A stretch of 64,000 nucleotides of DNA from Spizellomyces punctatus DAOM BR117 (GCF_000182565.1 NW_015971539.1:1682295-1746294); one strand, 5' to 3'; shown: positions 1 through 11,556, counted from the stretch's first letter. The notes: generated from the letters alone by a model not told the origin. Numbers and translations are program-made.

Positions 1-1683
1 GGTACTACTGATATTGATGGCCAACCCTCTGGCGACCATCTTGGATTGAGCAAACCAGGGCCATCGAACTACCATTTTGCTCACCATTCCAAGGACAAGG
101 GCGATAAAAGCGACTTTAAGCGAGACTCGCCAGTGCGAAATGGCAGCAGCTCGGATGCACCCGTCCCGTCTTCATCGACGCAACGTCCGGCGTCATTCTC
201 CATACCGGAAAAGCCACAAGTCACAAGCACGGAAATCGGAGTAGACACCTGTCCATTGATCTCCCAAGCGGAAGACCATTCGCCCACCACGATCTCGGGC
301 TACACCTTTGACGAATACCGCACCCCCTCACAAACACTTCTTCAAGGTGCTTCCTCTCGTACGCTATCTGATCAAGTTATAGAAGCTAAAGTGCACCAAA
401 TTGTGGATATACCCACAGGAAACCCTATATTGACGGCCATCGATATTCAACGAAAAGAGAAAGCAGAATCTCTTCCTCCTCCAACATCTGAACAACCAAG
501 AGCGCTTGAAATGATGGCACCTGCGGCCGAGTCGATGGTTAGGAATAACGAGGACTTGAGCGTACCCTACAACCAGCTTGGGAATGAAAGGGTTGCGCCT
601 CCACCAGGGTTTGAACCAAGGAATATGAACCCTCAAGTGACAGTCAAGCAGCACGATCTAGTAACATCTGAACAGCCAAGAGGGCTTGAAATGATGGCAC
701 CTGCGGCCGAGTCGATGGTTAGGAATATCGAGGACTTGAGCGAACCCTACAACCAGCGCTGGAATGAAAGGGTTGCACCTCCACCAGGATTTGAACCAAG
801 GAACATGAACCCTCAAGGTCTGGTCAAGGAGCACGATCTAGTTTTCAAAGATGTTCCAACACCGGCCGAATCGCCCAGATTTCACCGAAACCCCTCGTTT
901 TCCGCATCATCTTGGCAAGAAATGCATGGTGACTATCTGAATGACCTTCCAGACCTTGGGGATGATCCAGGATTCTATTCCGGAATGAGCCAGAGTTCTT
1001 CAATTTTAACCGATCCGGACGGTAACATTCCGAGTCAACATATTCCCAGCCAACCGACCAATATCATGGATATGAGAGCAACGGGCACTATGAACTATAG
1101 TAGACCTGTACAAGACTATCCGCGTCGCCCCATGTTGAACATGAATACTGGTATGATCATCAACCCAAATGTCAACATATCCGCGCCACACATCAACCCA
1201 AACATGCACCTAAGGGCACCCCAAACACCACCTGGGCCTTACCGGGCGGTGGGTCTAGGATGGATCCCACCAGTTCCTCGTTGGGCACAAGTAGATGCGA
1301 CGAATTGGACCCCGCCGGTGAACCCCGGCCACCTCCAACATTCGACTTGGTCATCTGGAGCACGCCTGGCCACCCCCAACATTCAGCCTTACCCATATAC
1401 CGTCCCTCAACCCAATATCATGTCGTACCCAGGACCTAGTGCGCGGCCGGGATCGTACTTGAACATGAGGCACGCACCGGAAGCTCGGCGCCCTCCTCCC
1501 ATTTTCATACCACCCCAGCTACCCAACCGCGCGGTGCTAGATCCAACAATTCGTGAAATTCAGCAAGAGATGCAGCGGCTCAAGAGTCGGCCCACCAGGC
1601 AGCTCCCTCTACGTGTAACAGCACAGGCCAAAGTTTCAAACGCCCAATATGTATACTCAGCTCGAGTAAGTAATGGGAGGTAG
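1..1683 (+). CDS. Proline-rich, probably disordered protein, 5'-truncated by the window edge
   Basis: The frame is open from base 1, so the true start lies upstream; about 560 residues are visible. The protein is rich in Pro, Asn, Ser and Met, with no globular domain, signal peptide or membrane segment that I recognise. Residues encoded at about 483-842 form two tandem 60-residue copies containing the motif VAPPPGFEPRN. The C-terminal third carries many short Asn/Pro/Met runs, and a short basic, Gln-rich stretch follows near the end. A GTAAGT at about 1667 could be an intron donor, in which case the TAG at 1681 is not the real stop and the C-terminus would continue. I do not recognise the family. 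Composition resembles scaffold or RNA-granule proteins, but that is only an impression. Confidence 0.6.
   Translation, partial: GTTDIDGQPSGDHLGLSKPGPSNYHFAHHSKDKGDKSDFKRDSPVRNGSSSDAPVPSSSTQRPASFSIPEKPQVTSTEIGVDTCPLISQAEDHSPTTISGYTFDEYRTPSQTLLQGASSRTLSDQVIEAKVHQIVDIPTGNPILTAIDIQRKEKAESLPPPTSEQPRALEMMAPAAESMVRNNEDLSVPYNQLGNERVAPPPGFEPRNMNPQVTVKQHDLVTSEQPRGLEMMAPAAESMVRNIEDLSEPYNQRWNERVAPPPGFEPRNMNPQGLVKEHDLVFKDVPTPAESPRFHRNPSFSASSWQEMHGDYLNDLPDLGDDPGFYSGMSQSSSILTDPDGNIPSQHIPSQPTNIMDMRATGTMNYSRPVQDYPRRPMLNMNTGMIINPNVNISAPHINPNMHLRAPQTPPGPYRAVGLGWIPPVPRWAQVDATNWTPPVNPGHLQHSTWSSGARLATPNIQPYPYTVPQPNIMSYPGPSARPGSYLNMRHAPEARRPPPIFIPPQLPNRAVLDPTIREIQQEMQRLKSRPTRQLPLRVTAQAKVSNAQYVYSARVSNGR
483..842 (+). 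repeat. Tandem in-frame duplication, 2 x 180 bp
   Basis: Bases 483-662 and 663-842 are two adjacent copies of a 180-bp unit, in frame inside the coding region. They differ at scattered positions, several of them synonymous. The duplication adds exactly 60 residues. Confidence 0.9.
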
Positions 1684-1873
1684 GATACTGCATTGAAATG
1701 GTTGTGTCTGCGGGTGAGCGTTACAAATTTCATATCCTTTGTCAATCAATGCTCGCCAAATTGAGACAATTTATTGGACACAATGCACCTATTCACATAT
1801 TGTATACAGCAAAAGAATAATGATAAAAAGAATAAAATAACATTAAGCCAAAACTATCTCTGCAGATCAGCCC

Positions 1874-3054
1874 CTAAGAATCTTCGGATTTTGTCTTCTT
1901 TCGCCGTTTTCGCTTCTTTTTCTTTTTCTCTCCAGCCGGTTCCCCATCTACTGTCTTCTCTCCCTCAAGTGCTTCATCGTTGTCCTCTAAAGGGCGTGGC
2001 CTCTTTTTCGTCAACGTGGAGAGCGCCTCTTGAGCTACCTGCGGAGGTTCAACCTCGACTACTGATGGACTACCCGGTCCATCCTCCCTCATCTTGTTTG
2101 GTTTTTGCGTTGCTGCCTCCCCCACCGAAACAGAAGTTCCGGTATCCCCCTGCTCGCCGCCTTCCTCCAATTCATCAGTCTTCTTCTTCGTCTTCTTCTT
2201 CTTTGCCTTTTTCGAACCTGCTGCTTCCGCGTCCGTTCGTTTCTTTTTGACAGAAAGCGGATTGGGACCTTTTGCTTTCTTCTTACGCTTTGATGGCTCA
2301 GGCGCAAGTGGCTCTGGTTTGTTCAAAATAGAGACCTCGAAAGACTGAGGAAGAGTTTTTGCAATCTCCATCTTTTCATGAAAGTCGCTTAGTGACATTC
2401 GTAGGATGATCAAGGACCGTACACCATTTACCTCCTGTATTTTCGCCATGGTAGCCGCACTCGGCGGCTCGAGTATGACAACGCTTCTATTAATGTAAAT
2501 CAGCGGTGTGCCAGGTATTTTTCTTAGGTCGCTTCGTAATGCTTGATCTTGTGTGGCAACACAGTAGTTGTGCTGGTTGGACTCTCCAATGATTTGTCGT
2601 ATACATTCGGCAGCGGGAACGGGGGAATGGGTGTGTGCACACCGACGACGCTCGAAACGCTTAGCATTCAGCGAAGCACCAGTGAAATCCGGGCCGAGCG
2701 CTCGAAGTTCGGCTTGTACACACGAGGTTGTCACTAGAAAAAGCAACAGTGAGCAGGTGTCCAAACAGATTGTGCATGTGTGTTTTTCTCAAACTCTCTC
2801 TAATCAAACTTACTCGGCCTCGCAGTACCGGTTAGCACCTTCGGCAAAGCATCCCTAACATCTGTTCGCATTTGAAGCGCAACAGCTATAAAGTTTCCAT
2901 CCACTGTAAACAGCACTCGGTCAATTCAATTTCTCTGTCGCTCGCTCCCGAAAATGAGAACCTTACCCAACACTTGATACGGCTCCCTAAACCCAAAGGA
3001 ATGGGTGTAAACGCTTATATGACGCTTGTTTGTCTTTTGACGCTTGACCTTCAT
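1874..3054 (-). CDS. UTP23: UTP23-like small-subunit processome protein (degenerate PIN domain)
   Basis: Nucleolar protein of the SSU processome, needed for early 18S rRNA processing and snR30 release. Exons on the minus strand: 3054-2967, 2903-2814, 2733-1874. They give 345 residues with phases that close exactly. The N-terminus begins MKVKRQKTNKRH and continues GFREPYQVLVDGNFI, the usual UTP23/FCF1 start. The PIN-fold part includes FERRRC, HxxxxxxAxEC and CVATQDQ, with the RSVVILEPPS segment that ends the domain. A long Lys/Glu-rich tail follows ([19 protein letters not shown]), typical of nucleolar proteins. The gene converges on the truncated gene at 1-1683, leaving 190 bp between stops. 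A CACGTGA element lies 87 bp upstream of the ATG. Confidence 0.93.
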
Positions 3055-3439
3055 CCTTCTCCAGCAATTCAAATCGCCAAAGCTCAAGAAACTCGCCAAA
3101 AACAATTCACGATCTGTTCGTAAAAGGTTATATTGATAAACACGTGATCGGATTGAGTAAGCAGCGGGAGTTGAACTCAATAAACATCGAATCGAATTGC
3201 AGTTTTACCATGAAGAAATCGTATATGGTGCAAATGCTTATTATCAGCAATAAAAGTCTGCAAAAGTACATAAATACAGTTTAGATGACCAAGGGCAGTT
3301 AACCATATCGCAGGACGCTAACTCATTGTCTGACGCGATTGCTGTCAAAGAATTCTTGTTTCCTGTTTGTGCCTTTAATTACTACTTCCTCCGCCTTTCC
3401 TCATACTCAGATCCCTTAATCTGCCTCATATGCATTGAT
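3055..3439. other. Intergenic, promoter of UTP23 and 3' flank of DGAT2
   Basis: No gene is supported in these 385 bp. Apart from the CACGTGA element at 3141-3147, I see AT-rich sequence only. Confidence 0.6.
3141..3147. promoter_or_regulatory. CACGTGA element upstream of UTP23
   Basis: E-box/CDEI-type core 87 bp upstream of the UTP23 ATG. It is one of seven promoter-proximal copies in this window. Confidence 0.5.
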
Positions 3440-4757
3440 TCATCCTACAATCTTCAACTCCTCTTTCCGATCCTATAGCAATGTGAGAGGTTGTGCAACG
3501 AGACATAGAGATCACAGACATTCCTACCTTGTCGTACTCATCCTTATATTTGTCATAAAGGCTCTGCAGAGCTTGAATGTATTTTGCTTGCAGTTCGTCG
3601 ATTTGAGTCGAGGTTGGATTTTCCGTTTTAGTAACGGGTATCGGTTTTCCTACTGCAAGTATGATAGGCAACGTATCAGGGGGGTTACCTGTCCTTAGCA
3701 AGGCTGCAACGTACCAACGGTGACGACACGTTGCTGTCGCGGGATCAGTGTATACCATCGTCCGTAAGCCAGAGGTATGGTGAAGCCGCATAGTCGCAGG
3801 AGTGCTTTTTGAAGTTTGTAGAGCATAGGGTGGCTCATTTGATTCCATAGCGATGTTTCTCCAAAACTGTATATCGGAACGAGGGCTGCACTGTTTGCTG
3901 GTTAAGGAAATGAATTCTAGAAGAGATGCAGCGTGCTCTTACCCAGTTTCCAAAGCAACCTTAAAGAAACCCTTCCTTTTCTTCAAGACGATCCTATTCG
4001 TTCCCTCAAAACACTCCAAGCTCTCGGCTGCCCCGCCAATCACAACTCCAACAGCCTTATTTCGACCTCTACTCAGCCAGTATTTGATCGAATTCTTTTC
4101 AACGCTAATAAGACCATGAATCAATGCGAGCTCTCGAATGAACGGAAAGAGGAAGATGATATTGAGCGTGGCAATACGGCGGTCGATGGACGGAAAGAGA
4201 GATTTGAATCCGGTGACATCCGTGAGAACGTTGACAAAATGACTGTAGCCTGGAGATTGATAGTTAACGGTACACATTCCACAAGCTTAATAGTCAGCCA
4301 CCCTTACAGATAATGCCATGAGGATGCAAACCCATCAGATAGGGCCCGTTTTCTGGATCTAAATCCGCCTCTTTGTGCAACTCTTGCGGGAAATAGTCGC
4401 TGGCATTCAAGGCATTAGCCGTTGATGCACCCGCGGATCACAATTACTCGGTCAGTCCCTACCGGATATGCTCTGGCAAATACAGCCTGTTCTTTAGAAC
4501 GTCGTTGACTCGGTTCCCTCCGCCCTTCCACGGATCGCGATCAAATAAAGCGTACCATGCCACATAAACGAGAAGCACGGGACTAAATAGATATAATGAA
4601 TGATTACTGGGTCTCATTTATTTGGCGGAGCCATAGCGTCCAAATACCGAAATAAGGTGGTCGACAAGGACAGAGTCAGTACGACAAGCGGGCCCATTGT
4701 CAGGACAAGGACGGGAATGAGTACGGCAATGAGTTGAATGATACGTTTATGAAACAT
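3440..4757 (-). CDS. DGAT2: Diacylglycerol O-acyltransferase, DGAT2 family
   Basis: ER-membrane enzyme making triacylglycerol from diacylglycerol and acyl-CoA. Seven exons on the minus strand: 4757-4648, 4582-4463, 4399-4308, 4249-3943, 3890-3715, 3652-3528, 3472-3440; 320 residues with exact phase closure. The N-terminus is a hydrophobic membrane hairpin (about residues 5-45). The catalytic HPHG motif is at residues 102-105 in LMGLHPHGII. Family signatures follow: VVIGGAAESL, LKKRKGFFKVALETGAALVP, IYSFGE, VVTVVGKPIPV and the C-terminal YDKYKDEYDKDRKEEL. Length is slightly below the usual 330-390. The start codon is the first ATG before the hairpin; an extra upstream exon cannot be excluded. 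It probably supplies the lipid droplets that chytrid zoospores carry (family knowledge, not shown by the sequence). Confidence 0.95.
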
Positions 4758-5086
4758 TGCGATTGTGAATCAATATGGCTACTCTAGAAAAAGCTCGGTA
4801 AAAGGCGACTGAAATAGCTGCTTTGCCAGGCATTTTGCGGGAATCGCTGCTGCGCTTTCTGCTCTGCATTGCTCGCGTCGTGTCGTGTCGCGTCGCATAA
4901 CGCAATCATGGGGGGGCGCTCGGGCTTCGTGCCCGTGAGCTGGATTTTGTGAACAACCCTTGAGCACGAGAACGACAGACGCACGGCTTACCCTGCGTAT
5001 GGCTAGGGACGTATTCAAAGACCACTAATGTCCGCCAAAGAATGCTTTTAGATCACTCAAATATCTATGTACACTTTTACGGGGCA
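4758..5086. other. Intergenic between TEX9 3' end and DGAT2 start
   Basis: No gene is supported. A short GC-rich stretch at about 4870-4905 repeats cgtgtcg/cgcgtcg units and may belong to the DGAT2 promoter or 5' UTR. Confidence 0.5.
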
Positions 5087-6903
5087 CTACACTTCCCAGT
5101 TCAGGGCTCTAACAAACTCTTCTTCGGTAAAGTCCAACAGCTTGGCGGCTTCAATGTGCATCTGTGTTGTCCCAATTCAGCAAGGCAATAATGAAGAAGA
5201 CCCAAAGGAGATACAAACCTACCTTCTGCCGCTTTAGCACATCAATCAACTGGGCCTGTTTGCGAAACGCAGTTAACAGTTCGCCTTTTTGCTTTTGCAC
5301 TCTCCGCAAGTCAGCCAAAAGCTTTTCGTTCACACGTTTGGATTCTTCCAGTTTTTCCTGGTAACAGGCCTGATCAATACCTCTGGTTTAGCAGAAGCGT
5401 AAGTCGTTATCTACAAACTTTGGTATCGGCCGCTGTTCTTGCTGCTGCCTGTTTGTGTCGCTCGATCTCATCTAAGGCTCGATTCAGCCTTTTTGAAAGG
5501 TGTAGAGTTGTTCAAACGTGTATCAATCAACCAAGAGACCGAGTGTATTGCTACCTGACATCTTTGGCATTTCCCTCGGTTTCCGATTGCCGTTGGGCAC
5601 GAGCCTTTGCCTCCATGTCCTACCAATTTGGAGTAAGGAAACCTGAATTGTACTCTTCATCACCGTACATTTGGTCGTACCTTTTTCAGTGTAGCAGCTT
5701 CCCCCTCTGTACTCTCCACTCGCTTTTTGAGCTCTTCATTCTGCTTTTTATATTTGTCCACCTGGGATTGGAGAGATTGGACCCCTTTTGAAAGTTTGGA
5801 ATTCTCAGTATCCGCTAGCTTCAGACGTTGGTCTAAAGAGGATATCATTTCATTCTTGGATGCCATGTCAATGGACGGCATTGGCAGAGAACAATATGTA
5901 CCACATATACCTTGGTCTCATGCTCTGAAATCAATCTGTCCATGTCCTGCTGCATCATTTGCAGTCTCGCTTTTAGAATACGGTTGGCGGCTTCTGACCC
6001 AATGGCTTCATCGGTTACATCTGGGGGTAACCCGCTCAATGATTGTGATTCGACTGTTTGCTGGGGCATATCGGCAGAAGCGTTGCGAGAAAGTGGAGTC
6101 GACGAGTGCGCCGCTTCCTTTTGACTGAAGACCAGTCAGATGCATTCCAAAGGAAAGTAGGCTACCATTGCACATACTGTGACGATTTGCTCAGACTTGC
6201 AACAGGTTGCGTTCCTTTCTGAAAGGCATTGTGAATGAGAAACGTACCGCCAAAGAGTATGCAGAGGCAACATACCCTCCGCTTCGAATTCGCTGGAGTA
6301 ACAGTGCGCCCAGTTTGGGGTCGCCTTGTTGTCTTTCCTGCAGCCGGCCTGCGAATGGACTAGCCTCAGCGGGGTACCCACATAAATAACTGTGCTAAGG
6401 TGGATGTCTTTAACTCTTACCCTACGGTGTCCTCCGCCGCGCGGCTTACGCATGGTGCTGTCACAGGCCGAACTAATGTCTCCCTTCCCTCTCTCTACAA
6501 GCAGAAGACGCTTCATGACCATGCCAGTCACCACACCCAGTGCACAGTTTGGCTTACAACAACATCTTCAACAGCTCTAACGATCTTGGCCGACTTTGAC
6601 TGTATTTCTCTGTTCATTCGGCTGAAAAGTACCTTCTTTAGCCCTTGATCGGGTATCCCTTCTCCTATTTTGAAGATTTCATGCTTACATGTATTCTCGT
6701 TCCTTTTTCAACAGCTCTTCACTGATCTTGAAATCAGTGGCATCATCATTATCGTCTGGATCCGTTGGGATCTTTGAACGTTACTTCACAATCTACGTTA
6801 AGGGTTGCTTATTTCGATTACAATATGTACCATCTACTTCGTCTTCCCTGGCAATGGACGTTCCTTCATCGGAACTGTCTCCTGATTCGAACTTCGATAA
6901 CAT
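5087..6903 (-). CDS. TEX9: TEX9-like coiled-coil protein (flagellar/centriolar satellite family)
   Basis: Eleven exons on the minus strand: 6903-6838, 6771-6689, 6621-6558, 6494-6421, 6389-6276, 6124-5911, 5854-5681, 5619-5555, 5488-5419, 5357-5223, 5161-5087. They encode 377 residues, close to the vertebrate length (about 391). The C-terminus is diagnostic: QKGELLTAF then QAQLIDVLKRQK, MHIEAAKLLDFTEEEFVRAL. The N-terminal helix (REYIRMNREIQSKSAKIV) and the segment ANRILKARLQMMQQDMD also match the family, and most of the rest is predicted coiled coil. TEX9 is associated with centriolar satellites and sperm or ciliated cells and is otherwise poorly characterised. The exon 1/2 junction is the least certain part: I chose a GTAGAT donor because the nearer GTACAT donor breaks the frame. 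A CACGTGA element lies about 170 bp upstream. Confidence 0.88.
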
Positions 6904-8262
6904 CTTAATTATGAGACACAAAGTACAGAAAGACAAAATTCAATAAAAGTTATTTACCACCATCATATGCTTTGCTTTATTTGTCTGTATGAGTGAAATA
7001 ATACTGAACTGGTCACTTGAATAACAGAGATCTCTGGACGTCGTTGCTTGAGCTTCACGTCGGGTCGACGGCACGTGATGAGGATCTCGTAATCCACCGA
7101 CTTGAGCGCGTTTCTACAGACCGGTACTCAACCCAAAAGCAGAATGGAAAACACTACAATCCATTAGAATACTATAGGACGGCTGCCTCATATGCTGCTA
7201 GTGGACCGGTCATGATTAGAACAAAATTCGAATATAACTCCTCCTCAAATTACTTTGATCCATTAGTGTTTTCCCGACGGGACACAGATCGACCGGTGAG
7301 CTTCCAAAAGTACCACCATTGACGCTTGCGGGCAAGGCCGTTATGGGAAAGTAAGATGAAGTTCCAGTAGCTCCAATTAGCTGGCACAAGTGTTATTGTG
7401 GGTGAAAAAGCTCTAGTGGTCTCGGCTCCATTTCACACCGAAATCAAGATGGATCCTTATTAATGTGGTTCCACACTTGGTGGGGTGCAGTCTACCTGAC
7501 CAGGACTTTTGGTTATCTGGATCATACGTGTTCTTCAAAGCGCCACCAGTTTTCCCAATTGCAGTTCATGGGACGACTATTGGTGCATGCTCCTTCCCAA
7601 GCATCATTGCTCAAGCAATGGTCATATTTGATAGGAGAGAGATTTTGATGCTGACGTATGGAATGGACTTCATACGTTGTTGGTAAAGATAATTTCTGGC
7701 GAACGAAACTTGAAAATGCTAATGCTATATGTATGCATGCCGTCGGCAATGTCCCGCTGATCGCTCGGATAAACGGTCGTCCAACAATCTGGGTGGTCCT
7801 GTACCTTGGTCTACTCAACACACAATCAATCAATGAATTTGAATTTGGCTGTTCCAATGTCCGCAACACAGCCCAATGGGAAATAATGAGAGCCTTATAA
7901 CAGCTTCCGCATCGGCGACAATAGTCAAAGGAAGGTGAACTCTACAGGAAAGGAATCTGAAATAATGGCAGTTTGCTCACGTAAGTGTTCGCGACCTTTG
8001 GCGCGTCCCATCACCCCACCCAGTCGCGTAAGCGCGATACACATCACACCATGGCAAGAAACACTTGCTGGTTGGGTGGCATTTCCGTGGTTTCTTCCAA
8101 GGACCGGTGATGGATTTTTTTTGTAAGAATGACTGGTATTAATGGTTCGTAAGCTTCGCTGCTTGCAGAACATCCCCTCTCGGTACGGCAAAGATAAAAT
8201 AGACAAAAAACGAGGCCATCTGCCTTTGCTCATTGCAGCCTACTCTCGGCAGTGTCGCTAGT
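6904..8262. other. Gene-free stretch upstream of TEX9 and ERG3
   Basis: These 1.36 kb separate the divergent starts of TEX9 and ERG3. Several plus-strand frames between about 7460 and 7900 read for 60-80 codons, with protein-like tracts in two frames, but I cannot join them into a recognisable domain. They may be remains of a decayed gene or chance. Promoters of both neighbours must lie here. Confidence 0.45.
7072..7078. promoter_or_regulatory. CACGTGA element upstream of TEX9
   Basis: Same core as the other promoter copies, about 170 bp upstream of the TEX9 ATG on the divergent side. Confidence 0.45.
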
Positions 8263-9574
8263 ATGGATGTCATCCTCGATTTAGCCGACAACCATGGGCT
8301 GGATGCCTTGTATGCCCAATTTCCTTCGACACTTCAACCCTATGTCGCTGACCGGCATCATGCATTTCGACAATGTTTCTCCCTCTGGCTTATCGCCGTT
8401 GTCGGCGTCAACCTCCTTTACTTCATTTTCTCTACCTTATCGTACTACTTCCTCTTCGACCACTCCTTAATGAAGCATCCAAAGTTCCTGCCAAATCAGA
8501 TACGGCGCGAGATAATGCTCTCCGTCACCTCGTTCCCTGTGACCGCCTTGGTAACTGTTCCCTGGTTCTATTTCGAAGTGCGGGGTTACAGTAAATTGTA
8601 CAAGAATGTGGACGACTATGGGTGGGGGTACTTTTACCTGAGTATTGGAATGTTTTTGGCCTTCACGGATTGTTTGATCTACTGGATACATCGGTTCGAG
8701 CATCACCCGATGCTCTATTGGTGGCTGCACAAACAACATCATGCATGGAAAGTGTCGACGCCGTTTGCAAGCTTTGCGTTCCACCCGCTGGTAGGTTGAA
8801 GATACTGAGACACTGATGCTTTGCTGGAAGGACTGGGGACTCATACCCGTGGCCAATTGTGGGATTTCACGGGTTGGCGCAAGGGAACTGGGATCCGCAC
8901 GAGAGTGAAGCGTGGTCGGAATGATACTCTTCGTGGACGCAGGGATCTCACCATCTCCCAATTGCTCCACAGGATGGATATTTTCAATCCATACCCTATC
9001 ATGCCTTTGTATTCATCTTCCCGATGCATGCATATGCCTATCTTGCGGCTTTTGTGCTTGTGCAGATATGGACGATCAGCATTCATGATGGGTGAGAATC
9101 TACTTAACAGCATTTTTTTGATATTGTGGGAGTAGCGTCTAAGATGATTGCCGCATTTTCTCCCTATTTTTGCAGAGCGTACTTTACCCAACATCCCATT
9201 ATCAATAGCTCAGCGCACCACACAGTGCATCATTTGGAGTTCAACTATAACTACGGACAATACACGACTCTGTGGTATGGATCTCCTTTGGCAGCGTTCT
9301 CGATTAGTATGGCACATACTTGAACTTTTTTTTCCTTCTTTTTAACTATAGGGATCGCATCGGGGGTTCATACAAGGAACCCACTGAACATGTCGAAAAC
9401 AACATGTTCTTTGAAAAACTTTCCAAACGAATGGCCCAGTACGAAAAGAATGACGAGAGTAGGATGCAGACTGCCTTAATCGACAATAAGGACCAGAAAA
9501 GGCGCAATCGAAAACTGGGCAAAGGGCGTGCAAATGGTAAAGGACATCAAGCACGATTGGTAAAAGAAGACTAG
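8263..9574 (+). CDS. ERG3: C-5 sterol desaturase (lathosterol oxidase)
   Basis: Introduces the C5-C6 double bond of the sterol B ring in the ER, using cytochrome b5 and a di-iron centre. Exons: 8263-8790, 8973-9091, 9176-9274, 9352-9574; 322 residues with exact phases. The start [14 protein letters not shown] aligns with the yeast ERG3 N-terminus, so I prefer the ATG at 8263 over an earlier non-ATG extension. The three histidine boxes are HRFEHH (143-148), HKQHH (156-160) and HHTVHH (230-235), with four hydrophobic segments around them. The [15 protein letters not shown] and TLWDRIGGSY signatures are typical. The C-terminus is a Lys/Arg-rich tail ([13 protein letters not shown]). The 182-nt first intron is longer than most here. 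Confidence 0.96.
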
Positions 9575-9822
9575 TGAATATAATCTGGCGCACGATTTTG
9601 CATATGGTAGTTTTAGATATTTTTAACAAAAGATTAGGTTCTGGTCATCATCTCCTATTCTCGTTTTGCTGCATCGAACTTTTGTCTACTTGAGATGCAG
9701 GCAGCAATATCCCAAGCATTCTTTGCAGTTGCCACGCAACCGACGGCACAGTCATTCCAGGTGGAAAATGAATTCTTGAGCCAATTGACCTTCCTGCACT
9801 CGGGCTTCAACACATCGGCACA

Positions 9823-11430
9823 ATGTCCTCCGCTAGTGTGGCCTTCTTCTCCGGGGATCAGGTAAGAAATTCAATGTGGGAGGGACAGAGTGTTTGTCTG
9901 ATCCCGCCTGTTTCGACATGCCTGATTGACTGGTGATCTGTCTGTTTGACGTAGTCCGCTCTCGAGCTCGCAAACTATATTGGCGTGGCCAAGGGGGAGC
10001 AAGCGGAGACTGGTGCCTTTTTTCAATCGACAAAGCAATTGCTCTCTGAGGAGAAGTACACGGAGGTGCTAACCAAATTTGCGAATGAGAGCGCTGCTTT
10101 GCTGGAGGCAACGGAGAAAGGTAGGACTCTCAGCCTGGTAGTAGGACGAGGACAAAGGAGAAATATCGTCTGCTGCCAGATCTCTTTAGCATGCGGCCGC
10201 TGGCTTGCAGAGGATTAACACTCTCCTCTCTGTTACCCCAGATTTCGAGCCACTGTACAATCTTCTCATTGCCTTGATCAAGGATGCTCAACCCGAAATC
10301 GTACCCAAACTCGTAAACAGCATCATCCAGCCAATCGTTGCTAGCGGCACCGACAAGGCCAACTTGAGACTCAAAGTGTAATTATCGCTCGTAATGTTCA
10401 GGCTGATACGCAGGGCTTACAACGTGCTGATTTTGTCACAGTCTTTCGAACCTCTACAACAACCTTGAGAGCAACTCTCCTGTCCGTTACGATGTGTTTG
10501 TAGCAATTTTGAACGTTGCGGCTGAGACCGGCGAGCTGGACGTTCTTGTTCCCCACTTGTTGTCTTTGGATGCTTGGATTGCGGAATGGGGTGTGGCATT
10601 AAACCAGAGAAGAGCATTATACCTTCTCATCAGCCAAAAATTGGAGCAGAGCGGGGAATAGTAAGTCTATGTTATATGTCGTGGATGAACGGGGTTACTT
10701 ATACCTTTATACTATAGCACTCGTGAGGCGTACGAGTTTCTACTAAAATATCTTGCCACGTTCGACAATGGAGATGCAAAGTCACTGCAAGAGGCAAAGG
10801 ATGCTGCTATTCGTGCAGTGAAGGAGGCTTTCCGCATCCCCACGGTGCTTGATTTCGAGGACTTGTTCAAATTGCAAGCTGTCCAGGCTCTCAAGCCAAG
10901 CAAGCTTTTTGACCTCCTTAAGATTTTCTTGGACGAAAGCCTGAAACAATACCAGGAGTTTGTAAAAGCAAATCCTGGGTTCATTGACGAACACGGTTCG
11001 TTTCCACGCTTTTCCGCTTGATAGCTTCACTTTATACTGACGTAGGCATTGGTTAGGACTTTCGGAGGAGGACAATCTCACAAAGATGCGCCTTCTATCT
11101 ATGGCAAGTTTGGCTGCTGCAAATGTCCAGGGAGAGGTTGCGTATGACACCATTGCTCAAACTCTCGACGTTCCGGAGGATGAAGTGGAGATTTGGGTCA
11201 TCAACGTAATTCGGGCTGGGTTGATGGACGCCAAAATGAATCAGTTGAAGCGCACGGTTGTTGTGGGTCGATCGGTCCACCGAGTATTCAGCGAGACAGA
11301 ATGGCAACAGTTGAACGATAAATTGAATGCATGGAAGGCAAATCTAAAAGATGTCCTTCAGGTTATTTCAAATGCAAAGTTGATTGCGGGATCACAAGGT
11401 GCTACTATCGAAACCGTTATTACAGCATAA
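9823..11430 (+). CDS. EIF3M: Translation initiation factor eIF3 subunit M (PCI domain)
   Basis: Subunit of the eIF3 scaffold that binds the 40S ribosome. Exons: 9823-9861, 9955-10120, 10242-10377, 10442-10660, 10718-10995, 11057-11430; 403 residues. The N-terminal two-thirds is helical repeat (HAM) sequence including QRRALYLLISQKL. The C-terminal winged-helix part of the PCI domain runs from about DNLTKMRLLSMASLA to WQQLNDKLNAWKANL, with the typical DEVEIWVINVIRAGL segment. The fifth intron starts with an uncommon GTTCGT donor but restores the frame exactly. The ATG sits in a 39-nt first coding exon. Tandem with ERG3 upstream and uS15m downstream, all with their own spacing. Confidence 0.93.
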
Positions 11431-11549
11431 TGCGGTGGAGCGATATAGTAAAATAGAGAGTGGGTAGGATAGGCTGTAGAGATTTGTTTTCTTTTTGTAT
11501 ATCACATTTCATCCCAAATGCCCATCATCTTTTGTGTCGATCTTGAGAA

Positions 11550-11556
11550 CACGTGA
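11550..11556. promoter_or_regulatory. CACGTGA element upstream of mitochondrial uS15
   Basis: Copy of the recurring core, 107 bp upstream of the uS15m ATG. Confidence 0.5.

Noticed and set aside
1774-2348. Plus-strand frames rich in Ser/Phe/Pro
   Set aside because: Antisense of the Lys/Glu-rich tail of UTP23.
4779-5018. Minus-strand 79-codon frame
   Set aside because: Upstream of DGAT2, no match to the DGAT2 N-terminus or any family; probably 5' UTR or promoter.
8467-8970. 167-codon open frame on the minus strand
   Set aside because: Antisense to ERG3 exon 1 and intron 1; the sense strand carries the histidine boxes.
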